Assembly: GCA_031266995.1 (NCBI GenBank) | Contig: JAIRZY010000078.1 | Span: 1-33,144 of the forward strand | Direction of reading: 5' to 3' | Length of the DNA: 33,144 nt | DNA from: Tannerella sp. | GTDB lineage: Bacteria > Bacteroidota > Bacteroidia > Bacteroidales > Tannerellaceae | In this document: one piece after another, positions 24,392 through 32,606 of the stretch | Layout of the letters: each line of letters begins with the position of its first letter | Position numbering within the stretch: the first letter of the stretch is position 1 | Notes under the pieces: generated by a model | The model's input: the letters and a program-made list of their open reading frames with translations, nothing else | Told to the model about the DNA's origin: nothing | The model's database searches: none | Translations under genes and position numbers: made by a program

Positions 24392-24826
24392 ATGAGTGCA
24401 GAACAGATTACATTGATAAGCGTTGCAGTTACAGTAGTAATAGCCGTCGGTGGTGGACTGTGGGCCATGATTAAGTACCTTAGCGAATTTAGAAAAGAGT
24501 TCAGAGAGGAAATAAGGATTCTCAGGAGCGAAATGCAGTTGATGAGGAGTGAACTTAAAGAAGAAATTCAGTCGGTCAGAGAAGAACTCAAAGGAGAAAT
24601 CCAGTCAGTCAGAGAAGAACTCAAAGGAGAAATTCAGTCGGTTAGAGAAGAACTCAAGGGAGAGATCCATTCGGTCAGAGAAGAACTGAAATCGGAAAAC
24701 ATGCGTCTGGAAAACAGAATTACGCATATCGACCAGAAGCTGGATTTCATCGGATATGGGTACGATTTCACGCAAAACCCGCCTAAAAAACTGCGTACCA
24801 GACGCCTTGTGAAAACAGAAGAATAA
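24392..24826 (+). CDS. Membrane-anchored coiled-coil protein with 11-residue repeats
   Basis: A 144-residue protein with one N-terminal membrane helix (about residues 6-28, ITLISVAVTVVIAVGGGLWA). A long charged coiled coil follows (about 32-115), with four near-identical 11-residue repeats of the form EELKGEIQSVR at residues 54-97. A short basic tail ends the protein (PKKLRTRRLV). Hendecads pack as three helical turns, so the repeats form a regular rod beneath or beyond the membrane. It could be a small scaffold or sensor spacer, but no family or function is recognised. It lies divergent from the ECF sigma gene, sharing about 220 bp of control region. Codon and base use look more AT-rich than in the flanking enzymes. 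Confidence 0.8.
   Translation: MSAEQITLISVAVTVVIAVGGGLWAMIKYLSEFRKEFREEIRILRSEMQLMRSELKEEIQSVREELKGEIQSVREELKGEIQSVREELKGEIHSVREELKSENMRLENRITHIDQKLDFIGYGYDFTQNPPKKLRTRRLVKTEE
24551..24682 (+). repeat. Four in-frame 33-bp repeats inside the coiled-coil gene
   Basis: Units of 33 bp start with GAACT(C/T)AA at 24551, 24584, 24617 and 24650; a fifth starts at 24683 and diverges. DNA identity between units is high, including at silent sites. This points to recent duplication by slippage or unequal exchange. Confidence 0.9.
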
Positions 24827-24993
24827 TTTCCTCCATAACATATTTTTATTTTGCGGCACGACAAAAACAAAAATTCCGTTTTGCCCACGTTCTTCGTGCT
24901 GCATAAAATTCAAGACTCAAAGATTCTCAGATGTTTTAAGCATGAAAGGATGCTGTGCTGATGTGTATCCATTCACGGCAAAAGCAGTTGTAA

Positions 24994-25020
24994 CCTTTTC
25001 GGACGAAGTGCGTCAAAAGG
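24994..25020 (+). other. Hairpin in the leader of the 25059 gene
   Basis: CCTTTT (24994-24999) and AAAAGG (25015-25020), with inner GAC/GTC, make a short hairpin about 40 bp before the start. The 232-bp gap 24827-25058 otherwise holds an imperfect promoter-like TTTTATTTTGC at about 24845 and a CTCAAAGATTCTC simple-repeat fragment. Function unknown. Confidence 0.35.
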
Positions 25021-25058
25021 GCAAAACGAATAAAAGTATTCATTAAAAACAAACAATT

Positions 25059-25481
25059 ATGAATTTAGAATCTATTGTAGTGGCTATAATCGTATGGATC
25101 TGTGTTTCCGGATTCTACAGCCTCGTTGAGCTTTACGCGCGCCGTCGTGAACGGATAGCGATTATTGAGAAATTCGGGGATAAATTCGACCCTTCGCTGC
25201 TGTATGGCAAGTCGTCCGGCTTTTCGGGGTTGGATCTGGGCAAATCATTCAGCGCACTGAAAGCCGGCTGCCTGCTATTGGGGCTTGGCCTGGGACTGCT
25301 GGTCGGATTGCTGATCAGCACTGCGCTGATTTCAAAAGGCTACGACGTCGATAACTGGCAAAATCGCAACATGCTGTTCAGCGTAGCCTATTCGTCGTCG
25401 GTACTGCTGTTTGGAGGCGCAGGACTGATTGCCGCTTTCGTGATCGAAAACAAAATGAGAAACAAAGAAAAACAGGAGTAA
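25059..25481 (+). CDS. Small multi-pass membrane protein, DUF6249-like
   Basis: A 140-residue protein with three predicted membrane helices: about residues 4-22, 68-93 and 105-130. A cytoplasmic segment after the first reads ARRRERIAIIEKFGDKFDPSLLYG. The R-R-R-E-R-x-A-x-I-E-K pattern followed by DPSLL resembles what I recall of DUF6249 proteins in Bacteroidales, some of which lie near ECF sigma genes. The function is not known to me. It ends 21 bp before a strong terminator. Cotranscription with the coiled-coil gene 232 bp upstream is possible but unproven. Confidence 0.72.
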   Translation: MNLESIVVAIIVWICVSGFYSLVELYARRRERIAIIEKFGDKFDPSLLYGKSSGFSGLDLGKSFSALKAGCLLLGLGLGLLVGLLISTALISKGYDVDNWQNRNMLFSVAYSSSVLLFGGAGLIAAFVIENKMRNKEKQE

Positions 25482-25502
25482 GCTTTTTCTGTAGTTTGAG
25501 TG

Positions 25503-25546
25503 ATGAGGGTGAGTTGCCGGAGCAGCTCATTCTCATTGTTTTTTTT
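25503..25546 (+). terminator. Strong intrinsic terminator overlapping the GH3 gene end
   Basis: ATGAGGGTGAG (25503-25513) pairs with CTCATTCTCAT (25526-25536), including two G-U pairs. The stem continues inward through TTGC/GCAG to a CGGA tetraloop, about 15 pairs in total. TTGTTTTTTTT follows. It terminates the plus-strand gene at 25059. Its 3' arm and T-run lie inside the last codons of the convergent GH3 gene. Confidence 0.85.
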
Positions 25547-27056
25547 CGTTCAGCGCCAGCAGTTCGTCAATGATTTCGCGGTTGTTGCTGAGGCGCGGCA
25601 CTTTGTGCTGTCCGCCCAGTTTGCCTTTCATCTTCAGCCATTCGAAAAATACGCCTTCGCGCGCCGTAGTGACTTCGGGGGCCTGCAGCGACATGTCTCT
25701 GTAGCGTTTCGCTTCGTAGTCGGAGTTCAGCGTTTGCAGCGCGCGGTCCAGTATCCGTTCGAACTCGCGTATAGATGCGGGCGCCCGGTCAAATTCGATG
25801 AGCCACTGGTGGCGCCCCTTCGCCCGGTCAAGCTGAAACAGGGCTGCCGCCGTATACGCATTCACCTCCGCCCCCGTTTCGCGACATGCGATACGGATGG
25901 CTTTCTCGGCGTTGTCGACAACCAGCTCTTCGCCGAAGGCATTAATGAAATGGGTCGTACGCCCGGAAATCACGAACTTGTGCGGAAAGAGAGACGTGAA
26001 GCGAATCGTGTCGCCAATCATGTATCGCCACAGTCCGCCGCTCGTGGAGATCACTACGGCGTAGTTTTCGCCCGTCTTCACGTCTTCGAGCGGCACGACC
26101 GTCGGGCTGTCCGTCTGACCCGATTCGTTTACGGGTATAAATTCGTAGAAGATGCCGTAGTCGAGCATCAGCAGCAGGGCGGGGTCGGCAGGGTCGTCCT
26201 GTATGCCGAAAAAGCCCTCGGAGGCATTGTATGTTTCCATATAGCGCATTTTGTCCGAAGGAATCAGCATCTCGTACGACATCCGGTAAGGCTCGAAGCT
26301 GATGCCGCCGTGAAAGAACACCTCCAGATTCGGCCACACCTCCGTCAGCGTTTCCCGGCCGGCCTTTTTCAGCACGGCCTTGATGAGCACCAGTATCCAG
26401 GAGGGGATGCCCGACAGGCTGCCGACATTCCTGTTCCACGTATGCTCGACGATGGCGCTGATTTTCGCCTCCCATTCATCCATCAGTATGATCCGTTTCG
26501 CGGGAATGCGCGCGAGGTTGACGTAGGCGGGAATTTGCTGCAGCAGGACGGCCGAGAGGTCGCCGCAGTGGGCATGGCGGTTAAGCGGCGACGGGCTGTG
26601 GCTGCCGCCCAGTATCAGACTTTTCTTCGTGAAAAAGCGGCTGTCGGGATGATTTCGCAGGTATAGCCCGATGGTGTCGAAACCGCCGAGGTAATGACAC
26701 GTGTCAAGGATTTCGGACGTGACGGGGATGAACTTGCTTTTGTCGTTGGTCGTGCCGCTGCTTTTGGCAAACCATTTCGTGGTCGAGGGCCACAGGATAT
26801 TCCTTTCGCCGTTTATCATCCGCTCGATCCACGACTTGAGCGTATCGTAGGACTGCAGGGGGACGCGCTGCACGAACGTGGCGCAGTCGCGGATGCTGCG
26901 GTAGTCGTACTGTTGCCCCCACTCCGTCTTTTCGGCGGACCGGAGCAGCCGGAACAGTTGCTCGCGCTGGAAATCAACTGTATATTTCCCATACGATTCC
27001 ACAACTCGCTGTCTCCGGCGGTAAAAGTACGATACGCTTTTCGTTATAATATCCAT
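25533..27056 (-). CDS. GH3-family acyl-adenylate-forming enzyme
   Basis: Member of the GH3 family (ANL adenylating superfamily), known from plant auxin-amido synthetases and widespread but uncharacterised in Bacteroidota. The nucleotide-binding loop is KSSGTTNDKSKFIPVT (residues 99-108 for the core). Other conserved parts are YNASEGFFGIQ, STSGGLWRYMIGDTIRF and ISGRTTHFINAFGEEL. The protein is 507 residues with the ATG at 27056. The track start at 27125 lies upstream of a -7 promoter element (27086-27078), so its extra 23 residues are probably not translated. Bacterial substrates are unknown; amide or ester formation on a carboxylic acid is the expected chemistry. Confidence 0.9.
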   Translation of the reverse strand: MDIITKSVSYFYRRRQRVVESYGKYTVDFQREQLFRLLRSAEKTEWGQQYDYRSIRDCATFVQRVPLQSYDTLKSWIERMINGERNILWPSTTKWFAKSSGTTNDKSKFIPVTSEILDTCHYLGGFDTIGLYLRNHPDSRFFTKKSLILGGSHSPSPLNRHAHCGDLSAVLLQQIPAYVNLARIPAKRIILMDEWEAKISAIVEHTWNRNVGSLSGIPSWILVLIKAVLKKAGRETLTEVWPNLEVFFHGGISFEPYRMSYEMLIPSDKMRYMETYNASEGFFGIQDDPADPALLLMLDYGIFYEFIPVNESGQTDSPTVVPLEDVKTGENYAVVISTSGGLWRYMIGDTIRFTSLFPHKFVISGRTTHFINAFGEELVVDNAEKAIRIACRETGAEVNAYTAAALFQLDRAKGRHQWLIEFDRAPASIREFERILDRALQTLNSDYEAKRYRDMSLQAPEVTTAREGVFFEWLKMKGKLGGQHKVPRLSNNREIIDELLALNEKKQ

Positions 27057-27077
27057 CGCATTCAGGCTTAGACAGCC

Positions 27078-27086
27078 GCAAATGTA
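27078..27086 (-). promoter_or_regulatory. -7 element of the GH3 gene promoter
   Basis: Minus-strand TACATTTGC (27086-27078) matches TAnnTTTG, 21 bp before the chosen GH3 start at 27056. The -33 element is not clear. The divergent promoter of the LysM gene lies about 100 bp away. Confidence 0.6.
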
Positions 27087-27176
27087 CATGAAAAAAATGA
27101 AACATTCTATTTTTTCACCTCTCAACGGATGCTTTCAAAATTCCGGACCCTTTTCCATTATTCGTGTGCCGGACGC

Positions 27177-27206
27177 TTGTTTTCTCGCAAACAAACACTA
27201 TTTTTG
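27177..27206 (+). promoter_or_regulatory. Promoter of the LysM/ligand-binding gene
   Basis: TATTTTTG at 27199-27206 is the -7 element. TTG at 27177-27179 lies 19 bp upstream. It places transcription start a few bases before the ATG at 27226 and rules against the track start at 27082. Confidence 0.7.
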
Positions 27207-27225
27207 TCCATTAAATTTTACGGCT

Positions 27226-29022
27226 ATGAAAAATTATGGTTTTTATTTCATCGTATTGGCGCTGTGTGCGAGCGTGCAGGTATCGCTTCCACAGCGTGCC
27301 GGCGCGCAGGAATCGATCACGTCCGTGCGGCAGGATGAACGCATATTCTACCACACCGTCGAACGCGGGCAGACGGTCTATTCCATCGGTTTAATGTACG
27401 GAGTGAGCGAAGACGACATTTTCCGCCTGAACCCGTCGAGCCGCAGGGGCATCAGGGCCGGCGAACAGCTCAGGATTCCGCAGAACGGGCAGACGGACGG
27501 ACGGGAAGAAGGAGACGACGAGATATACGTATATCATACGATTCGGACGGGCGAGACGCTGTACGGCGTCTCGCGCGAGTACGGTCTCTCGACCGGAGAC
27601 CTTTCGGAGGCCAACCGCGGGCTTACGCCCGAGACGTTTGCCGCGGGGAAGACGATACGCATCCCGTCGATGAAGATCCATTCGCTGCCCGTGACGCAGA
27701 CGAAGGTCGTCGTCAAGGAATTAAAATACAAAATAAAGCGGCGGGAGACGATGTACAGCATTTGCCGCAAGTTCGACGTGACCAGCGAAGACCTCCTCGC
27801 CCACAATCCGCAACTGAAATCGGGACTGAAGGCCGGTATGGAGCTGATCATCCCCGTCAGGACGGAAGAGGTCGTGACCGAAGCGCCGGTGCAGAAGGAG
27901 CTTGACATCGCGGAGCTGACCAGCTACCGGCGCCAGATAGAGCGGACGAACGTCGCCCGGCTCGCCCTGCTGCTACCCTTCCTCGCCCCCGGCTCTCAGA
28001 CGCCGCTCGACGCGCGGGTGATCGAGTTCTACGAAGGCTTCCTGATCGCGGTCGACAGCGTGCGCAACAGCGGCATGTCCGTCGAACTCTATGTCTACAA
28101 CATCGGCAACGATGCCGCCACGACGGCCACGGCGCTCGAAAACATCGAGGCCCCGCATCTGGACCTGATCGTGGGCGGCATGACGGACATTCAGATCGAG
28201 CTGATCGCCGACTTTGCGCGCGATCACGACACAAAATACGTCGTCCCCTTCTCGTCGAGATGTGAGCGCCTGACGCTGGACAATCCCTGCATCTTTCAGG
28301 TCAACGCCGCGACGCAGAACCTGTATTCCTACCTCACGCCGCGCATCCACGCCCTGTTTCCGCGACACCGCATCATCCTGCTCGACACCGGCGACGGCGA
28401 CCCGAAGACGCAGCTCTTCAACGTCATCAGGGCCGACCTGAACGACAGTTCCATCCCGTTTACGGAAGTGACCTACCGCGAGAAAACGTTTCAGGCCGAC
28501 ATGCTGGCCGCGATGAGCAACACCGCCCCCAGCCTGGTCATCCCCCTCTCAGGCTCGCTCGACGCGCTGCTCAAAATCAAGAGCACGCTGAGGAGCATTG
28601 TCGAGACGCGGCCGGAATACGCGGTGACGCTCTTCGGACATCCCGAATGGCAGAACTATACGAAGGACTGCCTCGACGATTTCTATGCGCTCGACACGTA
28701 CTTCTACACCCAGTCGTACATGAACGCCATGACGCCCGAAGCCAAATGGTTTGCCGGCAGATACCGCGATTCGTACAACAAGCCCCTGCCCGCGACCTCG
28801 CCCAGATATGCCGTGCTGGGCTACGACCTGGGGATGTATTTCCTCACCGCCCTGCGCGCCTACGGGAGCGCGTTCGACAGCTATGTCGCGCAGCACGCCT
28901 ACCGCAGCATACAGTCCGGATTCCGCTTCGGGAGGGTGAACAACTGGGGCGGATTCTTCAACACGAACCTCTACATCGTACACTACAACGGGAAGGACTA
29001 TTCCATCCTGCGCGAAGAATGA
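27226..29022 (+). CDS. Periplasmic protein with three LysM domains and a type-1 ligand-binding fold
   Basis: Predicted secreted protein of 598 residues. A signal peptide (MKNYGFYFIVLALCASVQVS, cleavage near AGAQ) is followed by three LysM peptidoglycan-binding repeats at about 41-85 (HTVERGQTVYSIGLMYGV), 102-147 (HTIRTGETLYGVSREYGL) and 167-210 (YKIKRRETMYSICRKFDV). From about residue 243 (VARLALLLPFLAPG) a long domain resembles the periplasmic-binding-protein type-1 fold (FYEGFLIAVDSVRNSG, DLIVGGMTDIQIELIA, RYAVLGYDLGMYFLTAL). The layout recalls LpoA-like regulators of cell-wall synthases, but that role is inference. The ATG at 27226 was chosen because it begins the signal peptide and follows a promoter. 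Its stop overlaps the start of the barrel gene. Confidence 0.88.
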   Translation: MKNYGFYFIVLALCASVQVSLPQRAGAQESITSVRQDERIFYHTVERGQTVYSIGLMYGVSEDDIFRLNPSSRRGIRAGEQLRIPQNGQTDGREEGDDEIYVYHTIRTGETLYGVSREYGLSTGDLSEANRGLTPETFAAGKTIRIPSMKIHSLPVTQTKVVVKELKYKIKRRETMYSICRKFDVTSEDLLAHNPQLKSGLKAGMELIIPVRTEEVVTEAPVQKELDIAELTSYRRQIERTNVARLALLLPFLAPGSQTPLDARVIEFYEGFLIAVDSVRNSGMSVELYVYNIGNDAATTATALENIEAPHLDLIVGGMTDIQIELIADFARDHDTKYVVPFSSRCERLTLDNPCIFQVNAATQNLYSYLTPRIHALFPRHRIILLDTGDGDPKTQLFNVIRADLNDSSIPFTEVTYREKTFQADMLAAMSNTAPSLVIPLSGSLDALLKIKSTLRSIVETRPEYAVTLFGHPEWQNYTKDCLDDFYALDTYFYTQSYMNAMTPEAKWFAGRYRDSYNKPLPATSPRYAVLGYDLGMYFLTALRAYGSAFDSYVAQHAYRSIQSGFRFGRVNNWGGFFNTNLYIVHYNGKDYSILREE

Positions 29023-29723
29023 TGACGACGGTGATGAAACGCACGGCGACGGCCTCCATCCTGAGCCTCCTCCTCGCGACCGCTGCCCCGGCGGCGCGTG
29101 CGCAGGGCGGCGGCGCGTTCCGTCACGAATGGGCGGCGGGCGTATCGGGCGGCATGAACTATGCCTCGGTCTCGTTCTCGCCCAAAGTGCAGCAGAGCAT
29201 GTATGCCGGCTATACGGGCGGCCTGACGCTGCGGTGGATCACGGAAAAGAACCTCGGCCTGCAACTGGAGGCCAACGTCAAGCAGCAGGGATGGAAGGAA
29301 AATTTTGAAAACGCGGACGACGGGCAGGACTATTCGGCCTTCCACTACCGGCGGCGGATGAACTATGTCGACATCCCGTTTCTGACCCACGTCTATTTCG
29401 GCAGCGGGCGGATGAATTTCTTCGTCAACCTGGGGCCGCAGATCGGCTTCCTGCTCGGCGAAAAGACGGAAGAGAACCTGGGCGGCGTCGAACCGCAGCG
29501 GATGAACGCCCAGCACGCCATGCCGGCCGCGAAGTCGTTTGAGTGGGGCCTCGGCGGCGGGCCGGGCGTGGAACTGCGCACCGGCGCCGGATACTTCCTG
29601 CTCGAGGGGCGGTTCTACTACGCCCTGAGCGACTTCTACGACACGCGACGCAGGGATGCGTTCGGCAAGGCTTCGGCGCAGGTCATTTCGGTGAGGCTGT
29701 CCTATCTGATACCGTTTCGCTGA
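29019..29723 (+). CDS. Outer-membrane beta-barrel protein, PorT-like family
   Basis: Small barrel of about 234 residues. It has a signal peptide (ASILSLLLATAAPAARAQ), then alternating strands (WAAGVSGGMNYASVSFSP, LQLEANVKQQGWKENF, MNYVDIPFLTHVYFG, FFVNLGPQIGFLLGEK) and a C-terminal strand ending VRLSYLIPFR. This matches the porin/PorT outer-membrane family of Bacteroidota. PorT itself is a type IX secretion component in some members, but no other secretion gene is here, so only the family is claimed. The ATG at 29019 overlaps the preceding stop by four bases (ATGA), suggesting translational coupling; 29022 is the alternative. The track extends the frame back to 28647 inside the LysM gene, which is rejected. 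Confidence 0.83.
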   Translation: MMTTVMKRTATASILSLLLATAAPAARAQGGGAFRHEWAAGVSGGMNYASVSFSPKVQQSMYAGYTGGLTLRWITEKNLGLQLEANVKQQGWKENFENADDGQDYSAFHYRRRMNYVDIPFLTHVYFGSGRMNFFVNLGPQIGFLLGEKTEENLGGVEPQRMNAQHAMPAAKSFEWGLGGGPGVELRTGAGYFLLEGRFYYALSDFYDTRRRDAFGKASAQVISVRLSYLIPFR

Positions 29724-29729
29724 GAGATG

Positions 29730-29768
29730 TTGAAATTCAACATTCAATATTCAACATTCAATATTTAA
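29730..29768. repeat. ATTCAACATTCAATATT simple repeat
   Basis: Just after the barrel gene, ATTCAACATTCAATATT is repeated twice with small changes. Related ATTCAA(A)GATTC runs occur at 14574-14601, 14956-14976, 15226-15262 and 24908-24926. Confidence 0.6.
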
Positions 29769-29789
29769 AGACCGTTCTCCGGTTTTCGT

Positions 29790-29984
29790 GCGACACGTTT
29801 CGCAAAACGCGGGAAACGTTTCGCAGAAAATGCGACACGTGTCGCAAAACACGGGAAACGTTTCGCAGAAAATGCGACACGTGTCGCAAAACGCGGGAAA
29901 CGTTTCGCAGAAAATGCGACACATGTCGCAAAACGCGGGAAACGTTTCGCAGAACGTGCGACGCATGTCGCAAAACGCGGGAAG
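29790..29984. repeat. Intergenic 42-bp palindrome array (array C)
   Basis: Units start at 29790, 29832, 29874, 29916 and 29958, the last one truncated. Each has two palindromes 21 bp apart centre to centre: GCGACACGTGTCGC (perfect in units 2 and 3; GCGACA/TGTCGC arms in unit 4) and GAAACGTTTC. The array fills the first half of a 434-bp gap (29724-30157). The second half is plain AT-rich sequence up to the next gene, with no promoter I can defend. ORFs through the array on both strands are artefacts of the period. Confidence 0.92.
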
Positions 29985-30157
29985 CACCTTCCTTATATTA
30001 CACAAAACAGCGCTGCACAAAGTTTAAATTTCCTGTAACAAATCCGTCCCTTCCGCGTCTATCAGAATGAAGGCGGATGCACGGGACTTTTTCGCGGGCA
30101 CACAAATCCTCAAGTTTTTAAATTTTGGAATCTGTAAATCATTAATCTTTTGAATCT

Positions 30158-32491
30158 GTGAAAAGAATCTTCAGACAAATCATTCCGGTCATGGCGCTGC
30201 TGGCGGCCGGCGCGTGGCAGGCAGCGGCGCAGGGCATCGGGATCAGGGGCACGGTGAAGGACGCGGCGAGCGGGGCCGTCCTGGAGTTTGCGACCGTCGT
30301 ACTGCAAACGCCCGATTCGGCCTTCGTGGCGGGTGCGACGACGGGACGCGACGGCGGCTTTGCGCTCGAACGGATGGCGGCGGGCGACTACCGGCTGGCC
30401 GTCTCGAGCGTCGGGTACGAAACGCGCCGGATCGAACTCACGGGCCTGTCGCGCGACATGCGGCTGGACGACATACGGCTGACGGAGGCGGAGGTCTCGC
30501 TCGACGGCGTGACGGTGACGGCCTCGAACACGAGCAGCCGTATCGACCGCAAGATCGTCGTCCCCACCGAGCGGCACGTAAGTGCGTCGACGAACGGCAT
30601 CGACCTGCTGCAGCAGTTGATGCTTCCGCGCGTCGTCGTCAACCCGCTCTTCAGCGAAGTATCCGTTGCCGGCGGCGGCGAGCTGCAGCTTCGCATCAAC
30701 GGCGTCAAGGTCGAACGCGAAGACATCATCGCCCTGCGGCCGGCCGACATCATACGCATTGAGTTTCACGACAATCCCGGGCTGCGCTACGGGAATGCCG
30801 AAGTCGTGCTCGACTACATCGTGCACCGCCCCGAAACGGGTGGCGACTTCGGCGTGAACCTGAGCGACGGACTGATGGCCGCGTGGGGCAACAATTACCT
30901 GAACGGGAGGGTGAACCACCGCCGGTCGGAGTTTTCGCTCAACTACGGCATCAGCCACCGCGACTTCTATCAGATGTGGCGCGACAACGAGGAGACGTTC
31001 GTCCTCGCCGACGGCACGGTGCTGCACCGCCGCGAACGGGGCGAGCCGGGGCACGGCGAGATGTACTGGCAAAACCTGAACGGGAAATACAACTATCAGG
31101 ACGAACGGAAGATGTTCAACGCCACCTTCCGCCTCTACGCCGACCGCGAGCCGCACATGGACTATCACGGCATGCTCTACAACGTCGACGACCCGTCGGA
31201 CGCCGTCGACATGACCGACCGCACGGCCAGCCACGAGAGCCGCCCGGCGCTCGACCTCTACTATCAGCACAGCCTGCCGCGCGACCAGACGCTGGTCTTC
31301 AACGCCGTGGGCACGTATAACCGCACGGGCAGCACGCGCCTCTACCGTGAGAGCCGCGACGGCGCGACGCTGACCGACGTCGACAACCGCGTCGACGGCA
31401 ACAAGTATTCGTTCATCGGCGAAGGCATCTACGAAAAGAAGCTCGGCGAGCGCCGCCTGAGCGCCGGGATACGCCACTCGCAGTCGGCGTCGGACAACAC
31501 CTATGCCGGCCGGCAGCGCTTCGAGACGCGCATGGGGCAGATGGAAACGTTCCTCTACGGCGAATTCAAAGGCAGGATCAGGACGCTGGACTACACGCTC
31601 GGCGCCGGCGTCACCCGCTCGCGCTTCGAGCAGGAAGGCGAGGAGGGCTATCAGTATTACACCTTCAATCCGCGCATCGTGCTCTACCGCCCGCTGCCGG
31701 GCAATTCGTCCATACGCCTGCAGAGCGAGATCAGCAATGCCTCGCCCTCGCTCTCGAACCTGAGCGCCGTCGAGCAGGCCGTCGACTCGCTGCAGGTTCA
31801 GCGCGGCAATCCCGGCCTGCAGCCCTACCTGCGCTACCGCACGCAGCTCACCGGCGAATACCGCCGTGGCATCATCTACCTCAACCTGCTGGGAGTGCAC
31901 GAATATCATCCGCGCGCCATCATGGAAGAAAAATTCCACGGCGAGGACGGCAAGATCGTCCAGACGTGGAACAACCAGAAGCGCTGGCAGCGGCTCAGCA
32001 CCGGCCTCACTCTGCGCATCGGGCCGGTGCGCGACGTGCTCGAACTCTACCTCTCAAGCCAGCTCAACTACTACATCAGCGAAGGCCACAGCTACCTGCA
32101 CCGCTACACCAACCTCTATAACGACGCGGGCGTCAACCTCACCGTCAAGCGCTTCTTTGCCAACGCCGGCATGGAAACAAGCTGGGACCGCTTCCACGGC
32201 GAAACGCTCTATGGTGGCGAAAACATCCACTACGTCATGGCGGGCTACAAACACGGGACCCTGTCCGTCACGGCAGGCATGTTCAACCCCTTCGCCGACA
32301 ACTACCGGCAGCAGACCGAGAACCGCTCGCAGTATGCCTCCTACCGGAGAGTGAACTACATCAACGAATCTTCGCGCATGCTGCTCGTCCGCCTGAGCTA
32401 CAACTTCTCGTTCGGACGCAAGTTCGACTCTGCCCAGAAACGTCTCAACAATGCCGACGACGACTCGGGCGTAATGAGTGTCGGGAAATAA
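30158..32491 (+). CDS. TonB-dependent-receptor-like outer-membrane protein
   Basis: Outer-membrane protein of 777 residues. A signal peptide (MKRIFRQIIPVMALLAAGAW, cleavage near AAAQ) precedes a carboxypeptidase-regulatory-like beta-sandwich at about 28-105 (IRGTVKDAASGAVLEFATVVL, GYETRRIELTG). A plug-like segment (GIDLLQQLMLP, GELQLRINGVKVEREDI, RIEFHDNPGLRYG) leads to a long barrel ending in LVRLSYNFSFGRKFDSAQ. It fits the outer-membrane-barrel family with a regulatory N-terminus that is common in Bacteroidota. There is no SusD partner, so it is not a polysaccharide-utilisation pair here. It starts with GTG at 30158, which gives the best signal peptide. Substrate unknown. Confidence 0.86.
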   Translation: MKRIFRQIIPVMALLAAGAWQAAAQGIGIRGTVKDAASGAVLEFATVVLQTPDSAFVAGATTGRDGGFALERMAAGDYRLAVSSVGYETRRIELTGLSRDMRLDDIRLTEAEVSLDGVTVTASNTSSRIDRKIVVPTERHVSASTNGIDLLQQLMLPRVVVNPLFSEVSVAGGGELQLRINGVKVEREDIIALRPADIIRIEFHDNPGLRYGNAEVVLDYIVHRPETGGDFGVNLSDGLMAAWGNNYLNGRVNHRRSEFSLNYGISHRDFYQMWRDNEETFVLADGTVLHRRERGEPGHGEMYWQNLNGKYNYQDERKMFNATFRLYADREPHMDYHGMLYNVDDPSDAVDMTDRTASHESRPALDLYYQHSLPRDQTLVFNAVGTYNRTGSTRLYRESRDGATLTDVDNRVDGNKYSFIGEGIYEKKLGERRLSAGIRHSQSASDNTYAGRQRFETRMGQMETFLYGEFKGRIRTLDYTLGAGVTRSRFEQEGEEGYQYYTFNPRIVLYRPLPGNSSIRLQSEISNASPSLSNLSAVEQAVDSLQVQRGNPGLQPYLRYRTQLTGEYRRGIIYLNLLGVHEYHPRAIMEEKFHGEDGKIVQTWNNQKRWQRLSTGLTLRIGPVRDVLELYLSSQLNYYISEGHSYLHRYTNLYNDAGVNLTVKRFFANAGMETSWDRFHGETLYGGENIHYVMAGYKHGTLSVTAGMFNPFADNYRQQTENRSQYASYRRVNYINESSRMLLVRLSYNFSFGRKFDSAQKRLNNADDDSGVMSVGK

Positions 32492-32606
32492 TACGCTGCG
32501 AACCCTTATTTTTCGGAAGCGCCCTTAGTAGCCCGGGAAGCATCCTTCCCTCGCGTCCCATTATTATATCTGTACAATAATAAGGAGAATAAGGGTTCGT
32601 AGCGTA
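32492..32606. repeat. Long inverted repeat after the receptor gene
   Basis: TACGCTGCGAACCCTTATT (32492-32510) is mirrored by AATAAGGGTTCGTAGCGTA (32588-32606), 19 bp with a single G-U-type mismatch. The interior contains smaller hairpins (GGGAAGCATCCTTCCC, and ATTATT/AATAAT). It begins right at the receptor stop codon, so it would fold at the 3' end of that mRNA. No T-run follows, and it runs directly into array D. Confidence 0.8.

Noticed and set aside
25500-26666. 388-residue plus-strand ORF opposite the GH3 gene
   Set aside because: Shadow of the GH3 coding frame, with a terminator for the upstream gene at its start.
28647-29018. Upstream extension of the barrel protein frame into the LysM gene
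   Set aside because: Overlaps a well-supported coding frame, and the signal peptide begins only at about 29019-29034.
29543-30070. ORFs across array C on both strands
   Set aside because: Same periodicity artefact, with palindromes explaining the pattern.
30110-31939. 609-residue minus-strand ORF opposite the receptor gene
   Set aside because: Antisense shadow of the receptor-like barrel gene.
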